Source: Flavobacteriales bacterium 33_180_T64 (GTDB lineage Bacteria > Bacteroidota > Bacteroidia > Flavobacteriales > Flavobacteriaceae). Taken from it: 64,000 nucleotides of DNA. Where the stretch lies: positions 248,001 through 312,000 of the forward strand of contig MAAQ01000002.1 in assembly GCA_002162685.1 (NCBI GenBank), in the 5' to 3' direction. The translations under genes were made by a program, and so were the position numbers. Below, in pieces: positions 16,826 to 26,471 of this stretch; within the stretch, counting starts at the first letter, position 1; the number at the start of each line of letters is the position of its first letter. The notes below the pieces were generated by a model. It worked only from the letters and a program-made list of their open reading frames with translations, did not search any database and had not been told where the DNA came from.

Positions 16826-17530
16826 TTATTGTTTGTTTATAGTCCAATTATATGTGTAATAGGACACTTTAGATTTTGATGCTATTTTTTTGGTTCTAAA
16901 ACTATTGATATAGTCTATCTCACTACCAGTTTTAACAAAATCCTCTTTATACCATTTAAAAATTTCTGACAGCTCTATTTTGTTCTTTTTAATTTTAATA
17001 AAATTCGGATTGTTTAATGCGACTTCCGTTTGCTTCTGCAATTGAGCTTCTAATGTATTTGGTAAATAAGCCTTATTTATTAAAGGCGGACAACCTACAG
17101 CTCCACATACCAGTACAAAATGAAAACGTGCATCTCCAAACTGCGCCCTTAATTTTTTGTTTTCAATAGTATTGAGCGCAATAGATTCTCCTGCTATGTT
17201 ATGTTTTGTTTTATCAAAAAATCCAGCTTTATCCAAAGGTGATTTCATAGGATAATTATCAATTATTCCTTTTATCACTGAAATATTATATGCATTAATC
17301 CAAAACGCCTGATAGATTTTAGCATCCGATTTTTTAACAGAAATACTTTTCGCCATCGTTAAAATCTCATCCAAATCTGATTGATTTTTATGAATCTCAG
17401 AATAGGCTACTTTACCATTATCAACATAAGTATTTAAAAAACCGTCCGTCTTTTCAAAAAAAGAATTGAGATCTTGCGCGTTTAAAATTGACACCGAAAA
17501 TAATAGTACTATTAATATAAATTTGTTCAT
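16826..17530 (-). CDS. Exported DUF547 protein
   Basis: About 234 residues from the ATG at 17530, where MNKFILIVLLFSVSILNAQ forms a clean signal peptide; the ATG at 17545 would add only MKIII. The DUF547 domain shows AFWINAYNISVIKGII, FHFVLVCGAVGCPPLINKAYLP and EIFKWYKEDF. It is a paralogue of the lipoprotein at 11209-12081 but lacks its lipobox and acidic linker. It is the first gene of the minus-strand envelope operon, divergent from the oxidoreductase at 17736. Confidence 0.87.
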   Translation of the reverse strand: MNKFILIVLLFSVSILNAQDLNSFFEKTDGFLNTYVDNGKVAYSEIHKNQSDLDEILTMAKSISVKKSDAKIYQAFWINAYNISVIKGIIDNYPMKSPLDKAGFFDKTKHNIAGESIALNTIENKKLRAQFGDARFHFVLVCGAVGCPPLINKAYLPNTLEAQLQKQTEVALNNPNFIKIKKNKIELSEIFKWYKEDFVKTGSEIDYINSFRTKKIASKSKVSYYTYNWTINKQ

Positions 17531-17735
17531 AATGATAATTTTCATTTTTCAAAGTAATAGCAATTTTGTCGCACAAAATGTTAGCTAACTTACATTGCGT
17601 AAAAAAGATTTTCAATGTCTCGTATATATCAGAAACCTTACACTGCGCCTTTCTATTTAAAACAAGTCTAAATTGTTTCATGCGATTAAGTTCTTATATT
17701 TAGTTTCGACATAATTATCATAACAACCAAAACAT

Positions 17736-19040
17736 ATGGAGCATATCGTTATCATAGGAAATGGAATTTCTGGTGTCACATTAGCAAGACATATTAGAAA
17801 ACTTTCTGATAAAAAAATCACAATCGTATCTGGAGAAGCAGACTATTTTTTCTCGCGTACAGCACTCATGTATATTTATATGGGTCATATGAAATTTGAA
17901 CATACGCAACCTTACGAAAATTGGTTTTGGAAAAAGAATCGAATCGAACTGCGTAAAGCTTTCGTAAAACAAATAGATACTAATAGCAAAACATTACTGC
18001 TTGCTGATGGTGGAAACCTCAGCTATGACAAACTGGTAATAGCCACTGGTAGTAAGCCAAACAAATTTGGATGGCCAGGACAAGACTTAGAAGGTGTTAT
18101 GGGCATGTATCATAAGCAAGATCTAGAAAATCTAGAAATATATGCACCTAATAACAAAGCATGTAAACGCGCTGTAATTGTTGGTGGCGGACTTATTGGA
18201 ATTGAGCTTGCCGAAATGCTAAATTCCCGAAATGTCCCTGTGACCTTTTTAGTTCGCGAATCTAGTTTTTGGAATGGTGTTTTACCTGAAGGTGAAAGTC
18301 AAATAATTAACAGACATATTAAAAATCACCATATAGATTTACGTTTATCAACTAACCTAAAAGAGATTGTTTCTGACGAGAATGGTAAAGTAAAATCTAT
18401 TATTATTGAAGAAACAGGAGAAGAAATTCCTTGTGATGTTGTTGGGTTGACTGCTGGAGTCTCACCAAATATAGATTTTATTAAGTCATCAACTATTGAA
18501 ACTGGTCGTGGTGTAAAAGTAAATCGATACTTAGAAACTAACATCCCAGATGTATATGCTATTGGAGATTGTGCTGAGCAACATGAAGCTATTGGGAACC
18601 GCAGACCTATTGAGGCTGTTTGGTATACAGGACGTATGATGGGTGAAACTTTAGCACAAACTATTTGTGGGAATCGTATACAATACAAACCTGGACATTG
18701 GTTTAATTCTGCTAAGTTTTTAGATATCGAATACCAAACTTATGGTTGGGTTTTTAGCGAAAAAAGCAAACAAGATTACGAACAGCATTTCCATTGGAAA
18801 CATCACGATGACACCAAATGTATCACTGTAGCATATAACAAAGACACTAATGATTTTTTAGGAATTAACACCTTCGGAATACGTATGCGTCATGAAATAT
18901 TTGACAAATGGTTAACAGAGAAACGTGATATAGACTATGTGATGAATCATCTTGTTGAAGCTAATTTTGATCCAGAATTCTATAGTCATTATGAAGCAGA
19001 GATACTTTCAACTTTTAATAACCAATTACAAACCATATAA
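17736..19040 (+). CDS. NAD(P)/FAD-dependent oxidoreductase (pyridine nucleotide-disulphide type)
   Basis: 434 residues. An N-terminal FAD-binding GNGISG (residues 8-13), the FAD-contact ATGSKPN, a second Rossmann fold VIVGGGLIGIELAE for NAD(P)H and the second FAD motif YAIGDCAE are all present, as in rubredoxin/nitrite reductase-like flavoproteins. There is no CxxxxC redox disulphide, so it should pass electrons to a partner. The obvious partner is the polyferredoxin encoded two bases downstream. It begins a plus-strand run that ends with three glycosyltransferases. Confidence 0.85.
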   Translation: MEHIVIIGNGISGVTLARHIRKLSDKKITIVSGEADYFFSRTALMYIYMGHMKFEHTQPYENWFWKKNRIELRKAFVKQIDTNSKTLLLADGGNLSYDKLVIATGSKPNKFGWPGQDLEGVMGMYHKQDLENLEIYAPNNKACKRAVIVGGGLIGIELAEMLNSRNVPVTFLVRESSFWNGVLPEGESQIINRHIKNHHIDLRLSTNLKEIVSDENGKVKSIIIEETGEEIPCDVVGLTAGVSPNIDFIKSSTIETGRGVKVNRYLETNIPDVYAIGDCAEQHEAIGNRRPIEAVWYTGRMMGETLAQTICGNRIQYKPGHWFNSAKFLDIEYQTYGWVFSEKSKQDYEQHFHWKHHDDTKCITVAYNKDTNDFLGINTFGIRMRHEIFDKWLTEKRDIDYVMNHLVEANFDPEFYSHYEAEILSTFNNQLQTI

Positions 19041-19042
19041 TC

Positions 19043-20632
19043 GTGAGCAATAAATTAAACCATAGTATGTCTCTAGCAAAACCAGATGCTGTAGACATTT
19101 CAAATAAACAAAAAGTTGCATTAGCAATAGGAATTATTGGATTATTCATTTTAACCCTTGCTCTTTTTAATACAAACTTCCCTAATAAAGGCGTATTCTT
19201 AACATGCGCTTTAGGGCTCATCTCTGTTGGGACTATCATCTATTCTAGAGACGCTTATTTAACAAAACTAGAAGGCATAAAAAATGATGGTGTCTGGTTT
19301 AAATCTATTTCCTCTCGTGGTGTTTGGGGATGGGTTGTTGGCGTAATATTAACCGCATTTTATATTGTACTTTACTTCTATCCGAAGTATTTAGGTCTAG
19401 GTGTTGATGGAGTGGTGAACACAGGCTTAATTAGCTTATTTGACCCATTAAGTCAATTATTAAGTGGTAGACAAGCAAGCCAATGGTTTGTTTATGGAAC
19501 ATTATACACCATTGCCATCTTAGCCTTTGGATACAAGTTCATACTTAAATATAGACATAATCGCTATCAACAAATACGTACAATATCAGTAATGTTTTTT
19601 CAATTAGGTTTTGCCTTTTTGATCCCTGAATTTATGTACGTAATGAATAATGATTTACCTTATTACGATCTAAAATCTATGTGGCCACTCAACTACTATA
19701 TTTTTGATGAGTGGTCTGTAAATGGCTTCTTATCTAACGGAAATATAGGTTTAGCACTAATCTTATTTGGTCTCATTACCATTTTTGTTATATCTCCAAT
19801 CTTAACCTATAAATTTGGAAAACGTTGGTATTGCTCTTGGGTTTGCGGTTGCGGTGGTTTAGCTGAAACTGCTGGAGATTCTTTTAGGCAATTATCTTCT
19901 AAAAAAATGTCTGCTTGGAAATTAGAACGCTGGCTAATTCACACGGTTTTAGTGTTCTCTGTAGTAATGACAACTGCTATGGTTTATACCTACTTGGGCT
20001 ATGATAGTAATGACTTCTGGCTTACTAGAGGTGTTTTTATTGCTTTGGTAATTGGTTTTCTAACCTTAGTATTTGCAGGTGTCCTGTTTTTTAAAGGAAA
20101 AGAACTAGGAAAGGATGTAAAATATGGAGCTATAGGGTTCTTCGTTGTTATTGCTTTATTAGTCATTATGCATCTAACAGGAACAACAAAACATGTATTT
20201 TATATCAAAGCAGGAGCCTTAAGATCTATTTATGGAATTTATATCGGATCTATATTCTCTGGAGTTATTGGGACAGGTTTTTATCCAATATTAGGAAATA
20301 GGTCTTGGTGTCGTTTTGGTTGTCCAATGGCTGCTATTTTAGGATTCCAACAACGTTTATTTTCAAAATTTAGAATTACCACAAATGGTGGTCAATGTAT
20401 TTCTTGTGGCAATTGTTCTAACAGTTGTGAGATGGGAATTGATGTAAGGCATTATGCTCAAAAAGGCGAGAATATTGTACGCTCTAGTTGTGTTGGTTGT
20501 GGTATTTGTGCTGCCGTTTGCCCTAGAGGTGTATTAAAACTAGAGAATGATAGTATGAAAGGACGAATTAATCCGACTGAAGTGTTATTAGGAAATGATG
20601 TAGACTTAATGGATTTAGTCAATCAAAAATAA
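19043..20632 (+). CDS. NapH/CcoG-like membrane 4Fe-4S protein
   Basis: 529 residues, start GTG at 19043 two bases after the previous stop (an ATG at 19067 is an alternative). About eight to ten membrane helices are present. Membrane-proximal cysteine motifs CSWVCGCGG and CRFGCPMAA are those of the NapH/NosR/CcoG group, and two classical 4Fe-4S motifs close the protein: CISCGNCSNSCEMG and CVGCGICAAVCPRG. It probably carries electrons across or along the inner membrane, with the flavoprotein next door as donor or acceptor. Confidence 0.85.
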   Translation: MSNKLNHSMSLAKPDAVDISNKQKVALAIGIIGLFILTLALFNTNFPNKGVFLTCALGLISVGTIIYSRDAYLTKLEGIKNDGVWFKSISSRGVWGWVVGVILTAFYIVLYFYPKYLGLGVDGVVNTGLISLFDPLSQLLSGRQASQWFVYGTLYTIAILAFGYKFILKYRHNRYQQIRTISVMFFQLGFAFLIPEFMYVMNNDLPYYDLKSMWPLNYYIFDEWSVNGFLSNGNIGLALILFGLITIFVISPILTYKFGKRWYCSWVCGCGGLAETAGDSFRQLSSKKMSAWKLERWLIHTVLVFSVVMTTAMVYTYLGYDSNDFWLTRGVFIALVIGFLTLVFAGVLFFKGKELGKDVKYGAIGFFVVIALLVIMHLTGTTKHVFYIKAGALRSIYGIYIGSIFSGVIGTGFYPILGNRSWCRFGCPMAAILGFQQRLFSKFRITTNGGQCISCGNCSNSCEMGIDVRHYAQKGENIVRSSCVGCGICAAVCPRGVLKLENDSMKGRINPTEVLLGNDVDLMDLVNQK

Positions 20633-20642
20633 TTCTCAACAT

Positions 20643-21119
20643 ATGAAACACATTATAATCTTATTTATAATGCTATTAAGTATTAGCTTAAATGCACAAA
20701 AAACATATCAAAGAGATTATTTTGAGGATGGGATTTTAGCTTCGGAAGGCTGGGTAAATCATAACCAAAAAACTAACTATTGGAAATTTTATCATCACAA
20801 TGGAAAATTAAAAAGTGAAGGACACTACACTAAAGACAAAAGAACCAAATACTGGAGAATTTACCGAGAAAATGGCACTATAGAAAGTGAAGGGCATTTT
20901 GAGCATGGCCATAAAAATAAATGGTGGCTATTTTATGATTCAGATGAAAAAATAAATCATAAATGTCAATTGAAAAACAATCAAAAAGACGGATATTGCC
21001 TCATGTATAAAAATGAGAAATTGATATCTGCTGTTAAATTTTCAGAAGGAAAGAAAATTAAGGAATGGACAGACTATCGCTCGTTTAGAAAAGAAAATAG
21101 TTTAAGAGATCTTCAATGA
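20643..21119 (+). CDS. Exported MORN/YwqK-like repeat protein
   Basis: 158 residues with a signal peptide ending SLNAQ. The mature part has short repeats of the form YWKFYHHNGKLKSEGHY, YWRIYRENGTIESEGHF and KWWLFYDSDEK, typical of the YwqK/MORN repeats that Bacteroidota carry in many exported proteins. Despite the common database label, nothing here indicates a toxin-antitoxin system. It overlaps the next glycosyltransferase by four bases. Confidence 0.75.
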   Translation: MKHIIILFIMLLSISLNAQKTYQRDYFEDGILASEGWVNHNQKTNYWKFYHHNGKLKSEGHYTKDKRTKYWRIYRENGTIESEGHFEHGHKNKWWLFYDSDEKINHKCQLKNNQKDGYCLMYKNEKLISAVKFSEGKKIKEWTDYRSFRKENSLRDLQ

Positions 21120-21808
21120 CAAACATTAAAGTCATCATTCCTGCTTACAATGAAGCAGATTCTATAGCGCATGTTATAAATGATATCCCAAAACTTGTTA
21201 ATGAAGTTATTGTGGTTAGTAATAATTCTAACGATGATACCGAAATAAATGCAAAAAATGCTGGAGCAACTGTACTTATTGAAAACAATAAAGGCTATGG
21301 TTATGCCTGTTTAAAAGGTATGGATTATATCGCTCAGCAAAATAACAAACCAGATATTATTGTTTTTCTTGATGGTGATTATAGTGATTATCCTGAAGAA
21401 TTAACAAAAATAATAGCTCCAATACTCGATGATGATTTAGATTTCGTTATAGGTTCTCGTGTAAAAGAACTAAGGGAAAAAGGATCAATGACTGGTCCAC
21501 AAATTTTCGGAAATTGGTTAGCAACTACATTAATGACTTTGTTTTTTAGAGCTAAGTTTACAGATTTAGGACCTTTTAGAGCTATAACATACAAAAAGCT
21601 TTTACAGCTAAAAATGGAAGACAAGACCTATGGTTGGACCGTAGAAATGCAACTCAAAGCCTTACGTCAAAAATTAAGTTACACGGAAGTCCCTGTAAAT
21701 TATCGAAATAGAATAGGTGTCTCAAAAGTTTCAGGTACGGTAAAAGGTGCTATATTTGCAGGCGTTAAAATCTTAGGTTGGATTTTTAAATACAGTTTTA
21801 AGAAATGA
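21116..21808 (+). CDS. DPM1-like GT2 glycosyltransferase
   Basis: 230 residues of a GT-A fold: IKVIIPAYNEADSIAHVI at the N-terminus, VVSNNSNDDT, the metal-binding FLDGDYSDYPEE, an LGPFRAITYKKL segment and YGWTVEMQLKAL. The family makes polyprenyl-phosphate sugars such as dolichyl-phosphate mannose. There is no long C-terminal membrane region, so it probably acts at the cytosolic face. Followed after 85 bases by a membrane GT2 and a GT87-like enzyme that could use a polyprenyl-phosphate sugar. Confidence 0.85.
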   Translation: MTNIKVIIPAYNEADSIAHVINDIPKLVNEVIVVSNNSNDDTEINAKNAGATVLIENNKGYGYACLKGMDYIAQQNNKPDIIVFLDGDYSDYPEELTKIIAPILDDDLDFVIGSRVKELREKGSMTGPQIFGNWLATTLMTLFFRAKFTDLGPFRAITYKKLLQLKMEDKTYGWTVEMQLKALRQKLSYTEVPVNYRNRIGVSKVSGTVKGAIFAGVKILGWIFKYSFKK

Positions 21809-21893
21809 GACAAATTCCATTCTTAATATATTTTATTTTTTGATGACGAATTACACATGACCTATGATAGAACAATAAAAACCAACAGATAAA

Positions 21894-23384
21894 ATGATTC
21901 TTGAAACGACCATAATAATCATTTATACCACAGCTATCCTACTCATTTTCCTGTATGCCTTAGCTCAGTTAAATCTTCTTTATAATTACTTATCTTCTAA
22001 GAAAAAAGATGACACCTGTGAGACTTTTGATTTTTCTAACCCTGACGAAATCCCACTAGTTACAATACAGCTTCCTGTTTTTAATGAGATGTATGTTATG
22101 GAGCGTTTGCTTGATAACATTGCTTTAATAGATTATCCTAAAGATAAGCTAGAAATACAAGTCCTTGATGATTCAACAGATGAAACTGTAGAAACCACGC
22201 GTTTACATATAGAACAATTAAAAAAGACAGGACTTGATATAAAACATATAACAAGAACTGATAGAAGCGGATTTAAAGCTGGAGCACTTAAAGAAGGTTT
22301 AAAAATTGCTAAAGGAGAATACATTGCCATTTTTGATGCCGATTTTCTTCCAAAGAAAAATTGGTTAAAGTGCACTATTCCATATTTTAAAGATGACAAA
22401 ATAGGAGTAGTACAAACACGTTGGGGACACATTAACAGAAACTACTCTATACTTACAAAAATTCAAGCTTTTGCTCTTGACGCACATTTTACACTTGAGC
22501 AAGTTGGACGAAATAGTAAAGGGCACTTCATTAATTTTAATGGTACTGCAGGTATTTGGAGAAAAGAATGCATTATCGATGCTGGAAACTGGGAAGGGGA
22601 TACTCTTACCGAAGATTTAGATTTAAGTTATAGAGCACAGCTTAAAAACTGGAAATTTAAGTATTTAGAAGATGTAGAAACTCCTGCAGAATTACCTGTA
22701 GTTATTAGTGCTGCGCGATCACAGCAATTTAGATGGAATAAAGGTGGTGCAGAAAATTTCAGAAAAATGCTTTGGCGTGTTATTAAATCAGATAACATTT
22801 CTATCAAAACAAAAATACATGGTCTATTACATCTCTTAAACAGTACGATGTTTTTAAATGTATTTATTGTTGCCGTATTAAGTATTCCAATGCTTTATAT
22901 TAAAAATGAATATGCCCATTTACGTTTCTATTTTTACTTTATGAGTTTCTTTGTATTGAGCACAGTGATTTTCTTTATATGTTACTGGTTCATGTACAAA
23001 CAAATCTATGGTAGCGGATTTAAAAAATTCTTTGGTTATGTTGGTATGTTCTTTACCTTTTTCTCAATTGCCATGGGCTTTTCATTACACAACTCTATTG
23101 CAGTTATAGAAGGTCATATAGGAAAACGTAGTGAATTTGTTCGTACTCCTAAATTTAACATTAGCACGATTAAAGACTCTTGGAAAGGCAATAAATATTT
23201 GCGTAAGAAATTATCGCTTAATGTAATCATTGAAGGTATTTTAATGCTCTATTTTGGTTTTGGTTTGTACAGTGCATTTATTGTTGGTGACCAAGGTGGT
23301 GATTTTGGTTTGTTCCCATTTCACCTTATGCTATTTTTAGGGTTTGGATATGTCTTTTTTAAATCTCTTACGTCTAAAATCTAA
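21894..23384 (+). CDS. Cellulose synthase/ceramide-glucosyltransferase-like membrane GT2
   Basis: 496 residues. One N-terminal helix, then a processive-type GT2 domain: TIQLPVFNEMYVMERLL, VLDDSTDET, IFDADFLP (DxD), NGTAGIWRKE, TEDLDLSYRA and SQQFRWNKG (QxxRW), then about four to six C-terminal helices. The order of D, DxD, TED and QxxRW marks a membrane-embedded glycosyltransferase that could build a glycolipid or polysaccharide. Its last base is shared with the start of the next gene. Confidence 0.87.
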   Translation: MILETTIIIIYTTAILLIFLYALAQLNLLYNYLSSKKKDDTCETFDFSNPDEIPLVTIQLPVFNEMYVMERLLDNIALIDYPKDKLEIQVLDDSTDETVETTRLHIEQLKKTGLDIKHITRTDRSGFKAGALKEGLKIAKGEYIAIFDADFLPKKNWLKCTIPYFKDDKIGVVQTRWGHINRNYSILTKIQAFALDAHFTLEQVGRNSKGHFINFNGTAGIWRKECIIDAGNWEGDTLTEDLDLSYRAQLKNWKFKYLEDVETPAELPVVISAARSQQFRWNKGGAENFRKMLWRVIKSDNISIKTKIHGLLHLLNSTMFLNVFIVAVLSIPMLYIKNEYAHLRFYFYFMSFFVLSTVIFFICYWFMYKQIYGSGFKKFFGYVGMFFTFFSIAMGFSLHNSIAVIEGHIGKRSEFVRTPKFNISTIKDSWKGNKYLRKKLSLNVIIEGILMLYFGFGLYSAFIVGDQGGDFGLFPFHLMLFLGFGYVFFKSLTSKI

Positions 23385-24778
23385 TGCCGTTTTGGAAACC
23401 TTATAAAGTTCCATTATTGCTTACATTAGTTAGCTTCTTTCTCTATTCCCTTTTTGCTTACGATTTAGTAAGAACAGATTATATAAAGCTTATCTTGCTT
23501 TACTGTTTGCTTTGGTTCTTTTTTATTTTAATATTAAAGTATGCCAAAGACAATATCAAGTTTTTAACCGCAATTGCATTCTTATCTAGGGCAGTTTTTA
23601 TTTTAGCAATCCCTAATTTATCACAAGATTTTTATCGATTTATCTGGGATGGCCGTATGCTATTAGAAGGTTTTAATCCTTATCTATATACACCCGAATC
23701 AGTTATTCAATCTAACGTCGTATTTCCTATTAACCAAGCTAAAGAGCTGTATGCAGGAATGGGTACACTTAATGGTAGCCATTTTACAAACTATCCGCCA
23801 ATTAATCAACTTTGCTTTGTAATTGCTAGTCTATGCTCTAGTCATAGTATTTTAGGATCTGTAATAGTCTTACGATTACTTATTATTGCTGCCGATTTTG
23901 GCACTTTTTTCTACGGAAAACGCTTACTAAAAAAACTTAATCTTCCTGTCAAAAATATTTTCTGGTATATCCTCAATCCGTTTATTATTATTGAACTCAC
24001 AGGGAATTTACACTTTGAAGGTGTAATGATTTTTTTCTTAGTTTGGAGTTTATACCTGTTACATTCTGGCAAATGGAAATGGGCTGCTATCGTATTTGCT
24101 TTATCTATTTCAGTTAAATTAATTCCATTATTATTTTTACCCTTGCTATTTTGGTACTTCACTTCAATAAACTTAACAACCCAAAAAAGCATTTTAAATT
24201 TAATAGTGTACTACATGATTATCGGAATCACTACACTCTTATTATTTGCGCCTTTCTTTTCTTCGGAATTTGTGACTAACTATACTCAAACTGTTGGGCT
24301 ATGGTTTCAAAATTTTGAATTTAATGCCAGTATTTATTATATCGCACGAGAAATAGGTTATTGGTTTAGAGGTTATAATGAAATAGCGCTAATTGGAAAA
24401 ATATTACCAATAACTGTATTCCTATTTGTGGTGTCATTAGCATTTTTTAAAAGAAAAATAGACACAAAAATTCTACTCACAAATATGCTCTTTGCATTCT
24501 CATTTTACCTTTTTCTGAGTACAACTGTTCATCCGTGGTATATTGCAACGTTATTAATTTTAAGTGTATTTACTAAGTATAAATTCCCCTTAGCATGGAG
24601 TTTTTTAATTATACTCAGTTATTTAGCATACATCAATCTTAATAAAGCAGATAAATCTGAAAACTTGTGGATTATTGCTATAGAATACAGTATCGTATAC
24701 GCTGTTTTTATTTGGGAAGTCTTCATACAAAAACCTATTCAGTATAAGGAAAAAGTCAAGTCGAAAAGAATTATTTAA
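23384..24778 (+). CDS. GT87-like polyprenyl-phosphate-sugar transferase, membrane
   Basis: 464 residues with about eleven hydrophobic helices. The first large loop carries DFYRFIWDGRMLLEGFNPYLY, the acidic/aromatic signature typical of the GT-C mannosyltransferases of the DUF2029/GT87 group in Bacteroidota. These take sugar from a polyprenyl phosphate on the periplasmic side, which would fit the DPM1-like enzyme two genes upstream. The start overlaps the previous gene by one base. A hairpin at 24823-24839 may end the operon. Confidence 0.78.
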   Translation: MPFWKPYKVPLLLTLVSFFLYSLFAYDLVRTDYIKLILLYCLLWFFFILILKYAKDNIKFLTAIAFLSRAVFILAIPNLSQDFYRFIWDGRMLLEGFNPYLYTPESVIQSNVVFPINQAKELYAGMGTLNGSHFTNYPPINQLCFVIASLCSSHSILGSVIVLRLLIIAADFGTFFYGKRLLKKLNLPVKNIFWYILNPFIIIELTGNLHFEGVMIFFLVWSLYLLHSGKWKWAAIVFALSISVKLIPLLFLPLLFWYFTSINLTTQKSILNLIVYYMIIGITTLLLFAPFFSSEFVTNYTQTVGLWFQNFEFNASIYYIAREIGYWFRGYNEIALIGKILPITVFLFVVSLAFFKRKIDTKILLTNMLFAFSFYLFLSTTVHPWYIATLLILSVFTKYKFPLAWSFLIILSYLAYINLNKADKSENLWIIAIEYSIVYAVFIWEVFIQKPIQYKEKVKSKRII

Positions 24779-24822
24779 TCTAAAAACAAAAAAACTAAAA
24801 CTGCATTAAGGCTATAAAATTC

Positions 24823-24839
24823 ACTCTCTTACAGAGAGT
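24823..24839 (+). terminator. Candidate terminator hairpin after glycosyltransferase operon
   Basis: Perfect seven-base arms ACTCTCT and AGAGAGT around a TAC loop, 45 bases after the GT87-like stop. The downstream sequence is T-rich (TAATATTCTTTTATTTT) rather than a clean U-run, so termination strength is uncertain. Confidence 0.5.
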
Positions 24840-24945
24840 TAATATTCTTTTATTTTAAGCTTTTTGCTTTTAAATTCATTATTTTAGTTTTCACTCAATG
24901 AAAAGACCTTTTTACTAATCCATCAATATGGATACCTCAATGCCG

Positions 24946-24977
24946 CTTGAAACCAAAAAACATAAGACTTAGATTTG
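24946..24977 (+). promoter_or_regulatory. Candidate promoter with TAGATTTG -7 box
   Basis: TAGATTTG at 24970-24977 fits TAnnTTTG, and CTTG at 24946-24949 is a near match to the -33 TTTG at a 20-base spacing. Initiation would fall near 24984, after the ATG at 24978 but before the ATG at 24996, so it favours the second start for the downstream gene. Confidence 0.4.
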
Positions 24978-24995
24978 ATGAAAACAATTATAATT

Positions 24996-25424
24996 ATGAA
25001 AACACAATTTAAATTTCCGCAGAAAAACTTAGCTATAATTACTCTAGTAATGGTAGCTTTATTAGCATACAACCCTCTGTATGCACAAACCGAAAAAACA
25101 ATTTCAACAACACAATCAACTAAAGAGATTACTGTAAAAGGAAGTGTTAGTGATGAAAACGGCCCATTACTTGGCGCTAGTGTTAGTTTAAAGGGCAGTG
25201 ACGTAGGTATTATTGTGGTTAATGAAAATGGAGCCTTTACGTTTCCTAGAGCTTTAAAATTAGGAGACATTTTAGTGTTTAGTTTCTTAGGATACGAAAC
25301 TAAAGAAATTAAAATTCAAGAAAACACTGCATTTTTAAAAGTAATGATGACTTCTGATGTTGTTGAAATTCTAGGCGCTTTAGAGTCTAATAAACCTTAT
25401 AAATCAAAGCGTCCAAAAAATTAA
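24996..25424 (+). CDS. Exported carboxypeptidase-like regulatory domain protein
   Basis: About 142 residues from the ATG at 24996; this gives an ordinary signal peptide ending NPLYAQ, and the promoter box just upstream supports it over the ATG at 24978. The mature part is a single CarboxypepD_reg-like domain (VKGSVSDENGPLLGASVSLKG, then FSFLGYETKEIKI), the plug-associated fold usually found at the N-terminus of SusC-type TonB receptors. Here it stands alone with no barrel, followed by a basic tail. Function unknown. Confidence 0.78.
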   Translation: MKTQFKFPQKNLAIITLVMVALLAYNPLYAQTEKTISTTQSTKEITVKGSVSDENGPLLGASVSLKGSDVGIIVVNENGAFTFPRALKLGDILVFSFLGYETKEIKIQENTAFLKVMMTSDVVEILGALESNKPYKSKRPKN

Positions 25425-25442
25425 AGTCTTAGTCTTGTATAG

Positions 25443-26456
25443 ATGAAAACAATACGCTATATCCTACTCTTCATAGTTGCATTCCAATCTAATGCACAAA
25501 TATCAGATTTTAAACATATCGATTTCAAAAAAGCTGATAGTATTGCATTGGTTTGTAAAAATGAAGCACTTACAAATTTACCTAAACTAGCCTATAAACT
25601 AACATCAAATTTAGATACAGATGCTGAGCGTTTTAGAGCAATATACATGTGGATTTGCACCAACATAACAAGCGATTACAATCTCTTTGAAAAAAACCAA
25701 AGAAAAAGAGAGAAATTTAGAAACGATAGTCTTAAACTCCAAACTTGGAATGATGGTTTTAAAAAAGATGTTTTTCGCAAGCTCTTAAAAAATAAAAAAA
25801 CGATTTGTACTGGCTATGCTTACATCCTTAAAGAGCTTTCTAATTTAGCCAATCTAAATTGTGAAATTATTCATGGGTATGGTAGAACAAGTACAACAGA
25901 TATAAATAAATTAAACAGCCCTAATCATTCATGGAATGCTATTAAACTAAACGGGAAATGGTATTTAAGTGATCCAACATGGGCAAGCGGATTAGAAAAT
26001 CCCGCTTCTAAAACCTTAAAATATGAGTATATCAAAGGGTTCTTTTTTACTAACCCAAAACTATTTGCTATAAACCACTACCCTATAGACCAAAAATGGA
26101 CGCTTTTAGACGACCAAGCACCTTCGTTTGAAGCATTTATGGAAGCACCTGTCATTTATGGTAAAGCCTACAGAAATCTAACGCTTCATTCGGCTCCAAA
26201 AAAAATGCACAATCGCATCAATAAATATGAAATCGTAACGTTTCAATATCAACTTCAGAAATCTGTAATTACGGAGAGTATTAGGCTAGAAATTGATGAT
26301 GGTTTTGATACTAGAAGTGTACAACCTGAGACAATATCCATACATAACCAATCATTAACTTTAGAACACCAATTTAATCGTAGTGGGTTTTATGATGTAC
26401 ATCTGTTTATTGGAGATGATTTGGTATCCACCTATACATTTAAGGTAAAACGCTAA
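25443..26456 (+). CDS. Exported transglutaminase-like protein
   Basis: 337 residues with a signal peptide ending FQSNAQ. The transglutaminase-like core shows the catalytic Cys in KTICTGYAYILKEL, the His in SPNHSWNAIKLNGKWYL and the Asp in SDPTWASG, in the usual order. A C-terminal beta-rich region of about 130 residues follows. These periplasmic proteins are common in Bacteroidota, but their protein substrates are unknown. It is 18 bases after the small CarboxypepD_reg gene. Confidence 0.85.
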   Translation: MKTIRYILLFIVAFQSNAQISDFKHIDFKKADSIALVCKNEALTNLPKLAYKLTSNLDTDAERFRAIYMWICTNITSDYNLFEKNQRKREKFRNDSLKLQTWNDGFKKDVFRKLLKNKKTICTGYAYILKELSNLANLNCEIIHGYGRTSTTDINKLNSPNHSWNAIKLNGKWYLSDPTWASGLENPASKTLKYEYIKGFFFTNPKLFAINHYPIDQKWTLLDDQAPSFEAFMEAPVIYGKAYRNLTLHSAPKKMHNRINKYEIVTFQYQLQKSVITESIRLEIDDGFDTRSVQPETISIHNQSLTLEHQFNRSGFYDVHLFIGDDLVSTYTFKVKR

Positions 26457-26471
26457 ATATAGTTAAAACAC

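Noticed and set aside
20643-21119. Toxin-antitoxin system suggested by the YwqK name
   Set aside because: Only MORN/YwqK-like repeats and a signal peptide are present; no toxin gene is adjacent.
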